From: Biscogniauxia marginata
Lineage: Eukaryota > Ascomycota > Sordariomycetes > Xylariales > Xylariaceae
DNA length: 64,000 nucleotides
Reading direction: 5' to 3'
Assembly: GCA_022695795.1 (NCBI GenBank)
Contig: MU404060.1
Span: 62,001 to 126,000 of the forward strand
The position numbers were made by a program, and so were the translations under genes. Of this stretch, positions 11,582-22,934 are shown in pieces; the stretch's first letter is position 1, and each line of letters starts with the position of its first letter. The notes beneath the pieces are model-generated. The model worked only from the letters and a program-made list of their open reading frames with translations. It was not told the DNA's origin and did no database searches.

Positions 11582-14500
11582 GGAGCGTTACGTTAAACTG
11601 ACTTCCCCACGACACGTGGTCTCCGCGCCCCCAATTTGCAAGGTCGTCCTTAGCACACTGAACTTGCATAGCGAAAGCAGCCGGGGGCTCCAAGAAACCG
11701 GGACTTCCGCCTCGAATTACCAAGCCCTCGTTAACCCCAAAAGCGGCCTGTCTATTACGTGTATCTTGAGCGGGTTGGAGCCTAAACTTAGGGGCTTGAA
11801 AAGCCGATTGAGATTGTAACATTAAATGTAGGTATCCGTAATGATCATCTTACGTTTGGAGAAAAGGGAACAGACATCTATATCCCGAAACGACTTGAGC
11901 AGGGGGGGCTGGCTTCATGATGACTAGGCTCCGGAAATAAATGAGAAAAACCGCAGGCTGCCCTAAATTACAAGGCGGGTTTCCCCTCTTCGGAACTGCC
12001 TTATGTTGTTTCTACCTATAGTGATAGATGGTGGAAGATATGAAATAGGAAATTATACCAAATCAAATATCATCACGCCGAGAAAAAGGTCTTTTTTTTT
12101 TTTTTTTTCCCTTTTTTCTTCAAAATCTATCATCATATACTCTTTGCTAATAGTTTAATCAACCCACCCTTATTGAAAAAAAAAAAAAAAATCTTAGCAA
12201 TGATTTCCGAGCAGAAAAAAAACCCGTGTCTTGCAATATAGAACCTGCATGCAGAATGCAATGCGAGTGTGATCACATAAGAGGGGGAGAAAAAACAAGT
12301 ACTAATACCTTTCTCATCTCTTTCATATCTACGTTCTGTGTAACCCAACCTTGTTTTCTGCGATAATATGTCGCGGATTTCAAAAAAGCAGAACGGAGAA
12401 AAAAAAGGGGGGGAGGGAAAGGATGGGGGGGGGAGGGGAGACGAGACGAGATGAACTGGTTGGTCGAAATACACGTGTGTTGCTGAATATCGGTAAAGGG
12501 AAAAAGGAAAAGGGGGAAGGGGAAAACACGTGCTTACAGTGGCATTTTGGGGGGTTGATCATATAATTCTCTTCTTGTTGCCACCACCACCATGACACGT
12601 GCATCTTTTCTTTTCTTTTCCCTTTCTGCCTCTTCTCGAACATCTACCCACTCCCCCCAACTAAACCCCCACCCCCTTTATGGAGCAATAAGTTTCTTTG
12701 ATTTGCATACCCGGATCATACCCTCCTATATGTATATGTATATGTACGTACCCTCCAGTAATAATATAATGTGTGCCATCATTCCTCCCCTCCCTCTAGG
12801 AACTGTGCTCCGTTTTTATTTATTTCTTCGGTCTGTGCCTTGCCCATCCTTTTCTTGATGTTACGGTTGCAGTTTTCCTTCTTCGCGAGTAACCTGCGTA
12901 CCTAGGTACTTTGTAGGTTTCCTGGGGGTTACACTTAATATATGGAGTTTTGTGTATAATATACACGTACGATGCAATGGTCGGAGAAAGGCTGTATATG
13001 TGTATAGTACATACGAGAAAGTAATTAGTAACGGGAATGTGAGTAAGAACGCCGGAAGCTGTCCCCGTTGTGTGGAAAGGTAAGTGGCTTAGATTCGGTT
13101 GATACCAGTGGTCATCATAAGAAAGTTCCCGAATTCGGTATAAGAGTAGAAATGCAGATTTATGGTGTCATAGAAGTACTCTGCAGCTGCGATGGTTAAT
13201 AGTCCACGCCATCCCCTTACCTTGCATATGCCACGTTGGTGCTATGTACCACAAAGGATATAGGTATTTCTTTCTATCTTAGGTAAGAAACTCCTGTTAG
13301 TCTTTCTTTAAGCATGTAGTTAACTATTTTCTCATAGCACGCTATATATCGCCATGTCATTTTAATTTACACGATAGCGTTCATTCGCACATCGAGTCTC
13401 GAAGTAGTTAGGCCAGGCTGAGTCCGATGGACGGGATGATACTCTATTAGTTACGTCCCTAGGTATGTAAGTGAGACTTCGATCAACGATAATGATGACG
13501 ATGACGATTACGTTGAGTCAGCCAGAACAGCGATCCGGCTGGGGCCAAGGTGGGCAGTCAGCCATGTGCTCGACAGCCAGCACGAGGCAGCTGCATATGC
13601 ATTTGTCTGTATGGGGTAACACACCCAGCCTGCCTTAATATCAACTCATACATGCATGCATGAGCACATTGCGATGCCATGTACTATGTGCCGAAGACGG
13701 AGACATAGAATAGATTACCTAAGCGCAAGCATGTACGCGTGGACGTGAGGTATATTATACGCCCTTATACCTGCCTACATATGCAGCATAGGGGGAAACA
13801 CACATGTTTGTGTGCTGTGTCAGACAACCTACCTTTAGACCGGTGAGCAGAAGGACTGCAATAATGAGGTATACTCTTCACTACACCGACTTATAATAGA
13901 GTTAGTTGAAAGAGAAACAAAAAAGTTTACGAGATTTGTTTCAATTTAACCTGCACGAGTAGAAAAGAGGAGCGTATTACTATAGAAAAGGAGGGTGAGG
14001 GGAACAAGCATTTTTTTCTGGGGATATTCGGCTCTCATCTGCTTGTAAGATATCAGTGGCAATATAGAGGAAAATCAAATTTATCTTCCCTTTTCAAGAC
14101 CTGCATACATGTACGTTCGTCTATATCATGTTTCTACGGAAATGTCCGTCGAAGTAGGTATCTACTTTGTATATATATATATGTACGTGTACGCGATAAA
14201 TACAAAATGAAAACCTGGGTTTTTGGCGTCATCAGCGTCGTTGTAATCGCACACGGACACGCACACGCAGCCTATATCCTCATTTAGGCACGATATCCTT
14301 TTCCTTCTAGGCGTCCATCTAGTAGCCTTGGCAGTGTCAGCATACATAAGCCTATGTATGCATAACTTCATTACTTGGGCAATCCTTATTATTATCACAA
14401 TCAGCCAAACAAATAGGTAAATGTTTTTATTTGACTTTTCATAAGTAGAATGGTTCAGTTTTAGTTGTCATAACATATATGCCCATTAGAGGTCTCTTGA

Positions 14501-15403
14501 CGCGGGATTTGCTTGTAAAAAATTCAGTGAGGACTAGAAATTGGTGAATAGTAGGAGAGGTAGTATTGCCAACGTGCATTGTCATGGAGTTGCACGCGAG
14601 AGAGCGGATAGAAGCAGAGAGGGAAACGACTATCCGTTTTTACGTATTATCATTTAGAACTTATACCTGCCAAACAAAATGATGCTTCACATAGGCCCTT
14701 AAATGTGAAAGATAGAAATCTATGGGAAGATATATAACGAATTGAATGGTTAATTCAAGATGATGAATAGGGAGACAACAAAGCATTATCATATGCCCGC
14801 TACTACAGACAAAACATGTTAGCCTGTAGAGAAGGAGCGAGCTGTTCTGTATAGTCTGCCTCCTCTCGACTTGGGGCATAGGGACTCTACTACCGGAGAA
14901 CCAACTGAGAGGTACAAGGTATGATTGAAAGAAGAGTAAAACATGGAGAAGTACAAGAACCTCAACACCAGAGAGAAAAGCCAAAAGTCCTCCATGCTGG
15001 GGATACTACACATACTGTGATTTCATCTCTATCTCCCTCCCAATAAGCCCGTCTACCTCGAACCAGGCGCAACCGAGCGCTCTCACCCACATCACCAGAG
15101 CTCCTAGCAGACATTCATGAGGATGAATATTCGTACCCAAGCCCAATCTGTTCCATTCACTCCGTCGAGATCTAGCCAATGACAAAAGAAACAACCCTGA
15201 TAATTCATTATACTTCCTGCCTCTCCTCTCTCATATTCACTACTCCCATCGTAACCCTAGGCCCCAGACCACCGATTAAACCCCCAACCCGAAACCAAAA
15301 CTAAACACCTCCCTCCTATCCCCCCTTCCCTCCTCTCAAACCCCCCTCATGACGAACCAAACCAACCCCGACCAAACACCGCAGCACACAGAAAACCTCT
15401 CCC
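11582..15403. other. 3.8-kb convergent non-coding region with homopolymer tracts
   Basis: No gene is supported between the ends of cdc73 (+) and the cell-wall protein gene (-). It contains a T17 run (12092-12108), an A15 run (12177-12191), a G-rich purine tract (about 12380-12456) and an interrupted pyrimidine strand region at 12600-12860. Frames longer than 60 codons are low-complexity or lack any recognisable sequence. Part of it may be 3' UTR. Confidence 0.5.
12380..12456 (+). repeat. G-rich polypurine tract
   Basis: The + strand is almost pure purine for about 70 bp and includes at least four G runs of three or more (one of about seven and one of about ten). Such a tract can in principle form a G-quadruplex or triplex, and it could also disturb polymerase during sequencing. 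No function is claimed. Confidence 0.6.
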
Positions 15404-16372
15404 TTATAGCCCAACAACCCCCACAACAGCAGCACCCACCATCGCGACAACGAGCCCGAGCGCGCTCCCCGCGGCGGCGGCAGGCGCACCCGCGACCAGC
15501 ACGGCCGTAGGCGTAGCGCTCGGGCCCGAGGGGACAGCGTAGACGGACGAGGTACCAGCAGCAGCAGAGGGCGCACTGCTCATGGTCGCGACGGCGGCGG
15601 GTGGAGGAGCAGAGCCGGCGGCAGGGACCTTGGGCGGAGCAGGAGGAGGAGCAGAACCACCAGGGACCACGGGGGCAGGGGGGGGAGGGCTGACGGCGCC
15701 CGTGGGGACGACGCCGGCGGGGGTGTTGACGCAGAGGGATGAGGTGAGGACCTTGTGGGCCTGTTTTAGGGGGTTGGGGGGGGGGGTTAAGGTTAGTCAA
15801 GTTTCATTAACCCAGGGAGCGAGAAAAGGGAGTAAGGGGAAGCTTGCAAAAAAAAAAAAAAAAAAAAAAAGGGGGGGTCGGGAGAATATGATCTAGAAAG
15901 ACAGCGAGCGAGGGAAGGCAGAAACACAGGGATGAAGAGATACAGAGGGAGGGAGAGAGAGAGAGAAAAAACATACAGTAGTGACGGTACAAGGGCAATC
16001 CGTAACGGTGACCACCTCGCCCGCCGTGGCGTGGTACTTGCGCCCGCCGAACGTCAGCGTCGTCGCCTCCGGGCACAGCGTCGTCAGCGCGTCGACGACG
16101 AGCGTCGACGTCACCGTCGCGTTGTAGAAGCTGTAGCTCGTGGCGGCGGCCTCGGAGCCGTTGACCGTCACGACGACGGCCGCCGACGCCGAAGCCGAAG
16201 CCGACGCCGAAGCCGAAAACGACAGGCCCGTCGCCACGCCACTAGCACTAGCAGTAGCAGCAGCGGCGGCGGTGGCGGTAGCGGACACGGCCACGCTCGC
16301 CGACGCGGCCTCGCCCATGGCGCCGGCGGCGAAGAGGCCGAGGACGGCGACGGTCTTCTGGGAGTATTGCAT
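15404..16372 (-). CDS. Secreted Ala/Ser-rich cell-wall protein, putative GPI anchor (CCG-6-like)
   Basis: Two exons (16372-15977 and 15760-15404) encode 250 residues. The N-terminus (MQYSQKTVAVLGLFAAGAMG) is a signal peptide. A low-complexity stretch of Ala/Ser/Thr follows. A conserved core (TTLCPEATTLTFGGRKY, then VVTVTDCPCTVTT) resembles fungal clock-controlled protein 6 and related wall proteins. Exon 2 is Pro/Ala-rich and ends in a hydrophobic tail (GSALGLVVAMVGAAVVGVVG) that fits a GPI-attachment signal. The intron is unusually long (216 bp) and includes a T23 run on the coding strand; donor GTATGT, branch TTGACTAACC and acceptor AACAG support it. The predicted product is a surface protein anchored in membrane or wall. 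The exact function is unknown. Confidence 0.8.
15848..15870 (+). repeat. A23 homopolymer inside an intron
   Basis: Twenty-three consecutive A on the + strand, followed by seven G. It lies in the intron of the cell-wall protein gene, where it reads as T23 on the coding strand. Homopolymer length is prone to sequencing error. Confidence 0.9.
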
Positions 16373-17637
16373 CTTTGCGTTTTTTTTTTAGTGTAGAAAG
16401 TTTGCTTGATAGTTGTTAAGAGGTAGGTAGGCAAGCTAAGCTAGCTCTTAGAGAGAATGACTGGCGAGCGAAAAAAAAAAAAAAAAAAAAAAAACAAGTT
16501 GAGCGAGTGCATGGATTTCTCCGGGGGGAGAGAGAGAGAGAGAAAACGAGCGTGAGGAAGTAAAAGGTGAGTAGGAACCGATGAGTGAGTTGAGAGAAAA
16601 AAAAAAGGAACTTCGCACATCGAGATCAGTGCCGCCTTTTGAGCACCGAACTTGTGAGGGACAGACACATGTTGATTTGCGCCAGGGGAATTCTGCAATT
16701 AGACAGGGAATAATTCGTGCCTGCCAATGGGGTTATTGGGGATGAGGCAAGACACAAAAAAAACAACTTCTCATATATGATTCCCTTGTGTCTAGGAATG
16801 TTCAGGCGCTGTTGACGGTCCACTTGAGCCGATGTTCCATTCCATTATCCCTCTATTCATCTCGGACTAGTTTCACTGGCAGGGAACACAATTCATTCTC
16901 CCTGATATGCATTTCGATTTTCATTTCGGCTGCTAAAGCAAAGATCTAGCCTCGTCGAGGCAGATGATATGTACAAGTCGCCGGCAATTGTACCGGAAGC
17001 CTCCTTCTTCCCTTCGTGTTGTCATCGCTTAGTTGATGCTCTCATATCGGCAATGTAGTGCCGTTATGCCCCCGGTTGTCTTCACGCTAAACACGACAAC
17101 TGTTCGAATGCTTCGGAATCATACATGTAGTCTCCTTCAATCGCCGGGCTGAGTTCAAACTCTGCAACGATTGCTCGTTCATACCCTGTGGCCTCCCCGT
17201 CGTGGGCCAGTTGTCACGATTGGGACGCAAGTCTTCAGATAGCCGACCCATTCCCCCCCAGTTGAAAATCCCGTATACACACAAGACACAGCCACAACCT
17301 GATGTGGAATCTTCCTACATCCTTATGCGCGACGCGGAAAAAATATTCAGATGAGCCAATCGATGATTGCTGTGGTTCAGAACGCCGATCGTGGGGTGTC
17401 TCTATGCTGGTTTATCCTTCAACGCCGCCATTGCCCTGTAAACAAAGAAAGTATCGGATGGAGAATAAAATTTTAAAGATTGTATTAGCTCTCTGCAACC
17501 AAAGTCGCCCAAGAGTCGTAATCGCGGTGAGAATAAATCCAAAGTCGTCGATATCATGCAGATACTCGTTCAGCCCGTCTGGAGCGCGTAGTATCGCCCG
17601 AGCGGGTAACGCGATGGTGGCTCGATTGAGACATCGC
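16373..17637. promoter_or_regulatory. Upstream region of the cell-wall protein gene and flbA 3' flank
   Basis: This 1.27-kb spacer contains the promoter of the cell-wall protein gene (transcribed leftward) and the 3' flank of flbA. An A24 run (16471-16494; T24 on the coding strand) lies about 100 bp upstream of the start codon, with a (GA)n stretch at about 16529-16542. Poly(dA:dT) tracts often mark nucleosome-depleted fungal promoters. No coding sequence is supported in 16900-17600. Confidence 0.55.
16471..16494 (+). repeat. A24 homopolymer in promoter
   Basis: Twenty-four consecutive A on the + strand, 99-122 bp upstream of the cell-wall protein start codon. Confidence 0.9.
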
Positions 17638-20082
17638 TTATTTGCGATTAGAGCGGCTCTGGCTTCGTTCAGGGACACGAGACCCACCAACAACGCTGGA
17701 GTCAAAGTCGTAATTCTTCAAAGTGCTCTCATACTTGGGATTGCGCAAGAACTTGGGGACCGAGTCCTGTAGATAGTGTTAGCTTCGGAGCCCACTCGAT
17801 GTGAAATGGTTGTCTATGGTGACTTACACTCGCCATCAATTTAAAGACGGCGTTTTGAGCATCTTCGAAAAGTGCCGTAACCTCGTGCAGAGTCTCAATC
17901 ATGGCCACGTCTTGGCCGACGGCTTTCGTCATACGAGTAGCAAGATTATTGCGCAGTTGGTGATCAATGTTAAGCTCACAAGGTGATCCGGGCGCCAAGA
18001 ACGCGTTGTATATGCCATAGGCTTGGGCCATGATCTCCTTGATCCCATCCATAGACGTCGAGTTGTGGTTCTTCTGAGCTATTTTAATCGCGTGCCGACA
18101 GCCTCGAACAAACTCATCAACATCCTGGTAGAATGACAAGTTCTCCTCGCAGTGAGTTTCTCGCAAGTTCTCGCGGAACAGCAATCGCAGGGCGGCATCG
18201 TTCAATATCTTATCCAACCGTTGAGTGTTTGAATCGCGAGCAACACCTGGACGTGGAGGCCCGAGACCTTCGCTCTCAGATGTACGACCTCTCCCACCGG
18301 TACCAGAAACGATTTCCCTACCCCTCGTGGTAAGTTGGTATATCGCATTCTTGGTCGGCTGAAACAAGGCGGCAGAAGGTGATGTCGCCATGTACCCTCT
18401 ATCATGCTGGATAGCTTCCATCAGCTCATATTCGACGAAGAGCGAGGCGAGCTCGTAGGTCTCCCGACGGTCAACGGTCGTGGCACAATCCATCAACCAA
18501 TCCGAACATGCCTTTCCGGTGAAAGTATCTTTATATGCCTTCCCGCCAATCTTACGCTCGCTAGCCATTTTCACACCCGTAAGACCGTCTCTGTAGTCGG
18601 TTAGGGAGTCCGAGTCAGCCGAGCTAACACTGGACTTGACATTAAGGCCGTTGGTGCCAACAAGCCTCCTAAAAAGAACTTCCATCGTTCCGCGGTCCAT
18701 CACTAGCTTGTCGGTAGTGGGGTTTCTTTCCAGAATACACAGATGGCTCGACCCAAGAGCAATCAGGTCTCCAATTTGCCTCTGCTGAATACCGTTTCTC
18801 GAGCAAAAGCGGTCCAAAATACATACACCTTTCGGCGTCAGCTGCCATACCGCACCCTTCATTGTGTAGACCTGCTGCAGCTTGCCGTCGGCCGATTCTA
18901 TGAACCTGGCGTCGAGAAAGCGTTGACATATTGATCTAGCCATATCCTTCGCCATAGAAAATGTAGTGGTCGTAGTAGTAGTTACAATGCGAGACGGATC
19001 CTTGGGGTCGGGCATGCGGTTCGATTGAGAAAACTTCAGCGAGCCGAGGTTGTTGATAGCATCCTCGGACAGAAATGTGTGTTCAATGCGCGTTAACCGC
19101 ACTCGGTGAGCCGACAAGGGCAGCAGACTGACGATCAGGGTCGAGAAGAGATCTTTAAAATCCTTAATTTTCAGAAGGCAAGGTTAGCGGGCACGCTGTG
19201 GGGGAAATGCTTGTCATGCTAGAGGCTCTAGAACTGAAGAATATCCGGCAACCACGAGACAGAGACAGGACACAAGAGTTGCGCTGCAATGTTGAACTGG
19301 CCTAATGTCATGGCATGGTTACGGCTATGGCAGTATTATCGACTTACTCTGGTAAATGGGCGATCATCGTCCGTCATGCGGAGCAGCCTCGAGGACGTCT
19401 GATGCATCTTGTTCTCGGCGCTGAGCAGGATTGGAAGGGGCCGGCTCGCGTCAGTCTCGGAATACGGCTTGGAGATGGGGTTCTTCAACGAGGCCTGGCT
19501 TGACCTCCCCACGTCGCTCAATTGGGTCAGGAGAGTCGGGGTCGAGGGCGACGACGAATTGGTCGAGATGCTGCGGTTCTTGGAAGAGCGGTCCGAGTTC
19601 GAGGGCTCGCTGCTGGTAGGCGATTCTAGCGCAACGGACAGACGGCTGAGAGACTGGCGACTGCGGACGGTAGGCTCGGAGATGTTGGCAATGGTCTTGT
19701 CGAAGGCGGCAGCAGCAATAGCAAACAGGCCGGCGGGTTTCGGGGACCTAGAGGAGCTGATAGAAGGTGTCAATTGGTGTCGACGAAAGTTGCCGGTCGA
19801 GGTGATGGTCGGGCCGGCGGTGGAAGCAGAGGGGTCGACGAGATTTCCGGAGTGGTACCTTGCTGGTGGTTTGCTGCCCGCCCTGGCACGCGCGACGGCG
19901 TCACTTGTGTTGCTTGTGTGGGATGGTGGCTGGCTCAGCCCGTGGCCGTGGTCGTGGTCGTGGCCGTTGCTATTCTTATGGCTGTGGTGCTGGGTGTGGG
20001 TGTGGTGGTGGTGGTGGTGGTGGTTGTGCGGTTTCGATGCTGCCCGGGAGGATGTTGGGGTTGGAGGAGAAATTGCAGCCAT
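17638..20082 (-). CDS. flbA: FlbA, regulator of G-protein signalling (DEP-DEP-RGS)
   Basis: Three exons (20082-19348, 19162-17828 and 17766-17638) encode 732 residues, close to the size of Aspergillus FlbA. Introns are 185 and 61 bp, both phase 0. The N-terminus is disordered and His-rich (about residues 18-48, encoded by a GTG/CAC microsatellite). RLLRMTDDDRPFTR joins DFKDLFSTLIVSLLP across intron 1. Two DEP domains follow (about 300-385 and 455-540; the second has KACSDWLMD). The RGS domain runs from about 560 to 720 (LDKILNDAALRLLFREN, then ENLSFYQDVDEF). It is completed in exon 3 by DSVPKFLRNPKYES. FlbA stimulates GTP hydrolysis on a G-alpha subunit, limiting vegetative growth and permitting asexual sporulation. 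DEP domains place it at the plasma membrane. Confidence 0.95.
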
Positions 20083-22911
20083 CTACCAGTGAGACAGAGG
20101 GACAGGGCGGTTTTGGGCTGGCAGCAGTCGGGTCAAATAAAACATCAGGGTTACGTATCGTGGGTGCTGACGAGGTCGAATAATAATAGTAATTATAATA
20201 AAACAATCTAGGCCGGACGGACCGTACGTAGCGGTAGCAAGAGGGAGAGGGAGAGTGGAGTTTTTCTGAGTTTTAGAAACGGGAACAAAGAGAGAAGAGA
20301 GCACGGGGAGGGGTCTCAGGTCTACAGGAGCTTAGCAGGAACCTGTTAAGGGCCGGCCGCGCAGGGGACACGGGGGTGGGGATGGAGGATGGGGGATGGT
20401 ATTGGGAATGGCAATTGATGGTAATTGACCTCCCAAACCAGCAGCAGCAGCAGCACCCAGCACCCAGCACTATATATCGGATTAGGTGGTACCTAATAAG
20501 TCGATGCCTGCGTGCAGGGCGCTCGCTCGTGGCCTGGGTAGTACCTACATACAGTACTGTACTGTACCTGTAGTTTAGAGTAGGTACAATTCCGCAGGTG
20601 AGATTGCTGGGTAGTGTACATGCAGCGCCGGGTGGGCTCGATAGGGGGAAGCCTCCGAGGAGGTAGACAGGACTTATGACTCAGCTGAGATGTCGGCGTA
20701 TGTCTACGTAGCGGGTACTCCTCGTGCTAAACACCATTTGACGCCTTCCTGGTGGGTTGCGTTGCGATGTGCAGGCTAGCCCCACTAAGTGCAGGTGAGA
20801 AAGTGGAGCATCAACCTAGAGCCACATGTTGCGCCCGCTAAACAGCCCACACAGGCTTGCAGGGGTGAAGGGGCACATGGCCAGGGGGGTGAACATGATT
20901 ATCTATCACGCTAGGGTTGTCTTCAAGCCACCCCCCTAGCCCCAGAGACGACCTGGACAGAATTTTCTAGCGTATGTATCTTACTTACGCTGCCTTTTAG
21001 CATACCCAATTCTAGTGAACAGGAATGGAACCGTGCAAATGAGAGAGAGTTGAGGTGCCGTAGACAGTGGTGAGTTGGATGCGCCTGGGCCTCTAAGCCC
21101 AGCGTCTACCATGTTTCGAAAACTCACGCTGCTTTTCTTTATTACTAGAAGGGGGAGAGAGATGTATGGAACATGTGGTTTATCTACGAGCTATGCTGTC
21201 CTACAGGGTGTTGTTGAGTATATACAAGGTATAAATGTGCTAAACAGCTGCATCATCTTGATAATGTGCGGATTCTCCAGGTAACCGGCTATTAGGTATT
21301 CCGAATTATTCTTAACAAGATAAAAGAATAAAGAGAGAAGGGAAAAGGGGACATGCGTGACAAGCATGCCAACCAGATCACATAGTTGAAATCAGTGGAG
21401 TCCTTTTAACGGGGTTTTTGGTTCTGCAATCAATTTATTCCCGTTAGTGTTGGCGTATTCTCAGTACCCCCGGTACTTTGTAAACAATCGCTAATCCGCA
21501 GGTAGCGAAGGTACTTGGGTACCTGTAGCCATTTGCGCGCAGCGAGTGGAGAAGTGGTGGTCCCGATATCCACAGCCATACGACATGGGATCTCCATCAT
21601 TTGCCATGTGCGGTGGAGGAGAGGAAGGGCGCCCCTGCCCACCGAGCTAAACCTGGATTAGGGGACTAATTAGCTCGGCTGGCAGTGGTTGGAGATTTTC
21701 CCTAGCAATTTCTCTTTAGTAGTGCGTTTTTTGTGCTCACGCTGCCGTGTCCCAGAGACGAGCGGCCACGAGGCAACTTGACCGTGGTCGGATGCCGGAA
21801 AGGTTAATTGACACGTTATTTCGTGGCATACGAAACATACACACACACACACATACACACCTACACCACATGCAATATATATTAATATGTAGGTAGGTAA
21901 TATACAAATATATAGACACACACTTATATATATGCGTGTGTGTATGGCCAGCACGACCTTCGAGCCCAGTGAAAGCCATGCCGTTTGGTCGCAATAGATG
22001 CGAGCCTGCTTATGCAATGGCTCGTTGGACGAATCATTGAATCGTGACCAGGCCAATGGGGCGTTCGCGAGAATCTGTGGCGGGGCGTTCATATATGTAC
22101 GCACATTCTTATGTAGCACGTACCGTACATAATTACTCGGGTATGTAATGCAATGTGCAGTAATGTGTAAGAGACTCGATATTTATTGCCATTTATTCGA
22201 CAATATCGTGGGTTTGGTGGATGATGAAGTGAGATTTGTGATACTCCAGTGATGCCTCGTGCCTTTTTTTCCTTCCTTCTCTTTCCCTGTGTCTCTCTTT
22301 CGCCTCTTTTACACGCAGGATGTATCACCTTGGGTATATACAATTTAAGCCTTCTGCCAATGGCTGGGATGGGAGGAGGTTGTGCATCTTGCATATTCGT
22401 ACTACCACCCATCCACGATAGGATTTGCCCTATAGGATGGCACTTGGATCACTTCTCTGCCGTCAGCTCTTAGCGTATAGCCATCAACCTCTAGGGTTAT
22501 AGTCTTGCTCAGATCTACCTGTTATATATAAATATGTTTCATTTGCCGCTTATATCATCTAATAGGTAGTACGTTAGGTAGTCTCTATATTTTTAATATG
22601 TATTACATGCGTTGTCTACTTACATGTAGGGACAGACTTACTCAGCTACTTCGCAAAGTTGTGCCTCGTCGTAATGCATTCATTCATTGACCAGTATATA
22701 TAGGTAATGTCTCAGCGCATGTGGTACGATATCGAGCACTCGACTAGCCTGGCCCGTCCCTCCATCTGCTTTATATGCTGTAATGCCACATGGTTATCGA
22801 GCCCGATACGACACGACACAATACATGTGGTTCGAGATCACAACAGCGTGTAAGGGCGTGAGCAGCACCGCATCTCAGTCACACGCGCGCACGGCGAAAT
22901 AAAACCGAAAC

Positions 22912-22934
22912 ACATACATACATACATACATACA
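22912..22934 (+). repeat. (CATA)n microsatellite
   Basis: About five to six tandem CATA units. It has no spacers and is not a CRISPR-like array. Confidence 0.85.

Noticed and set aside
17412..17705. A 97-codon frame overlapping flbA exon 3
   Set aside because: Out of frame with the RGS end that is assembled from exons 2 and 3; flbA stops at 17638.
19409..20092. A 227-codon frame antisense to flbA exon 1
   Set aside because: It is the mirror of the His/Ser-rich flbA exon, which has clear homologues. Its Trp/Val-rich repeats come from reading CAC/CCA repeats backwards.
22912..22934. CRISPR-like appearance of the CATA repeat
   Set aside because: Simple microsatellite without spacers; the genome is eukaryotic.
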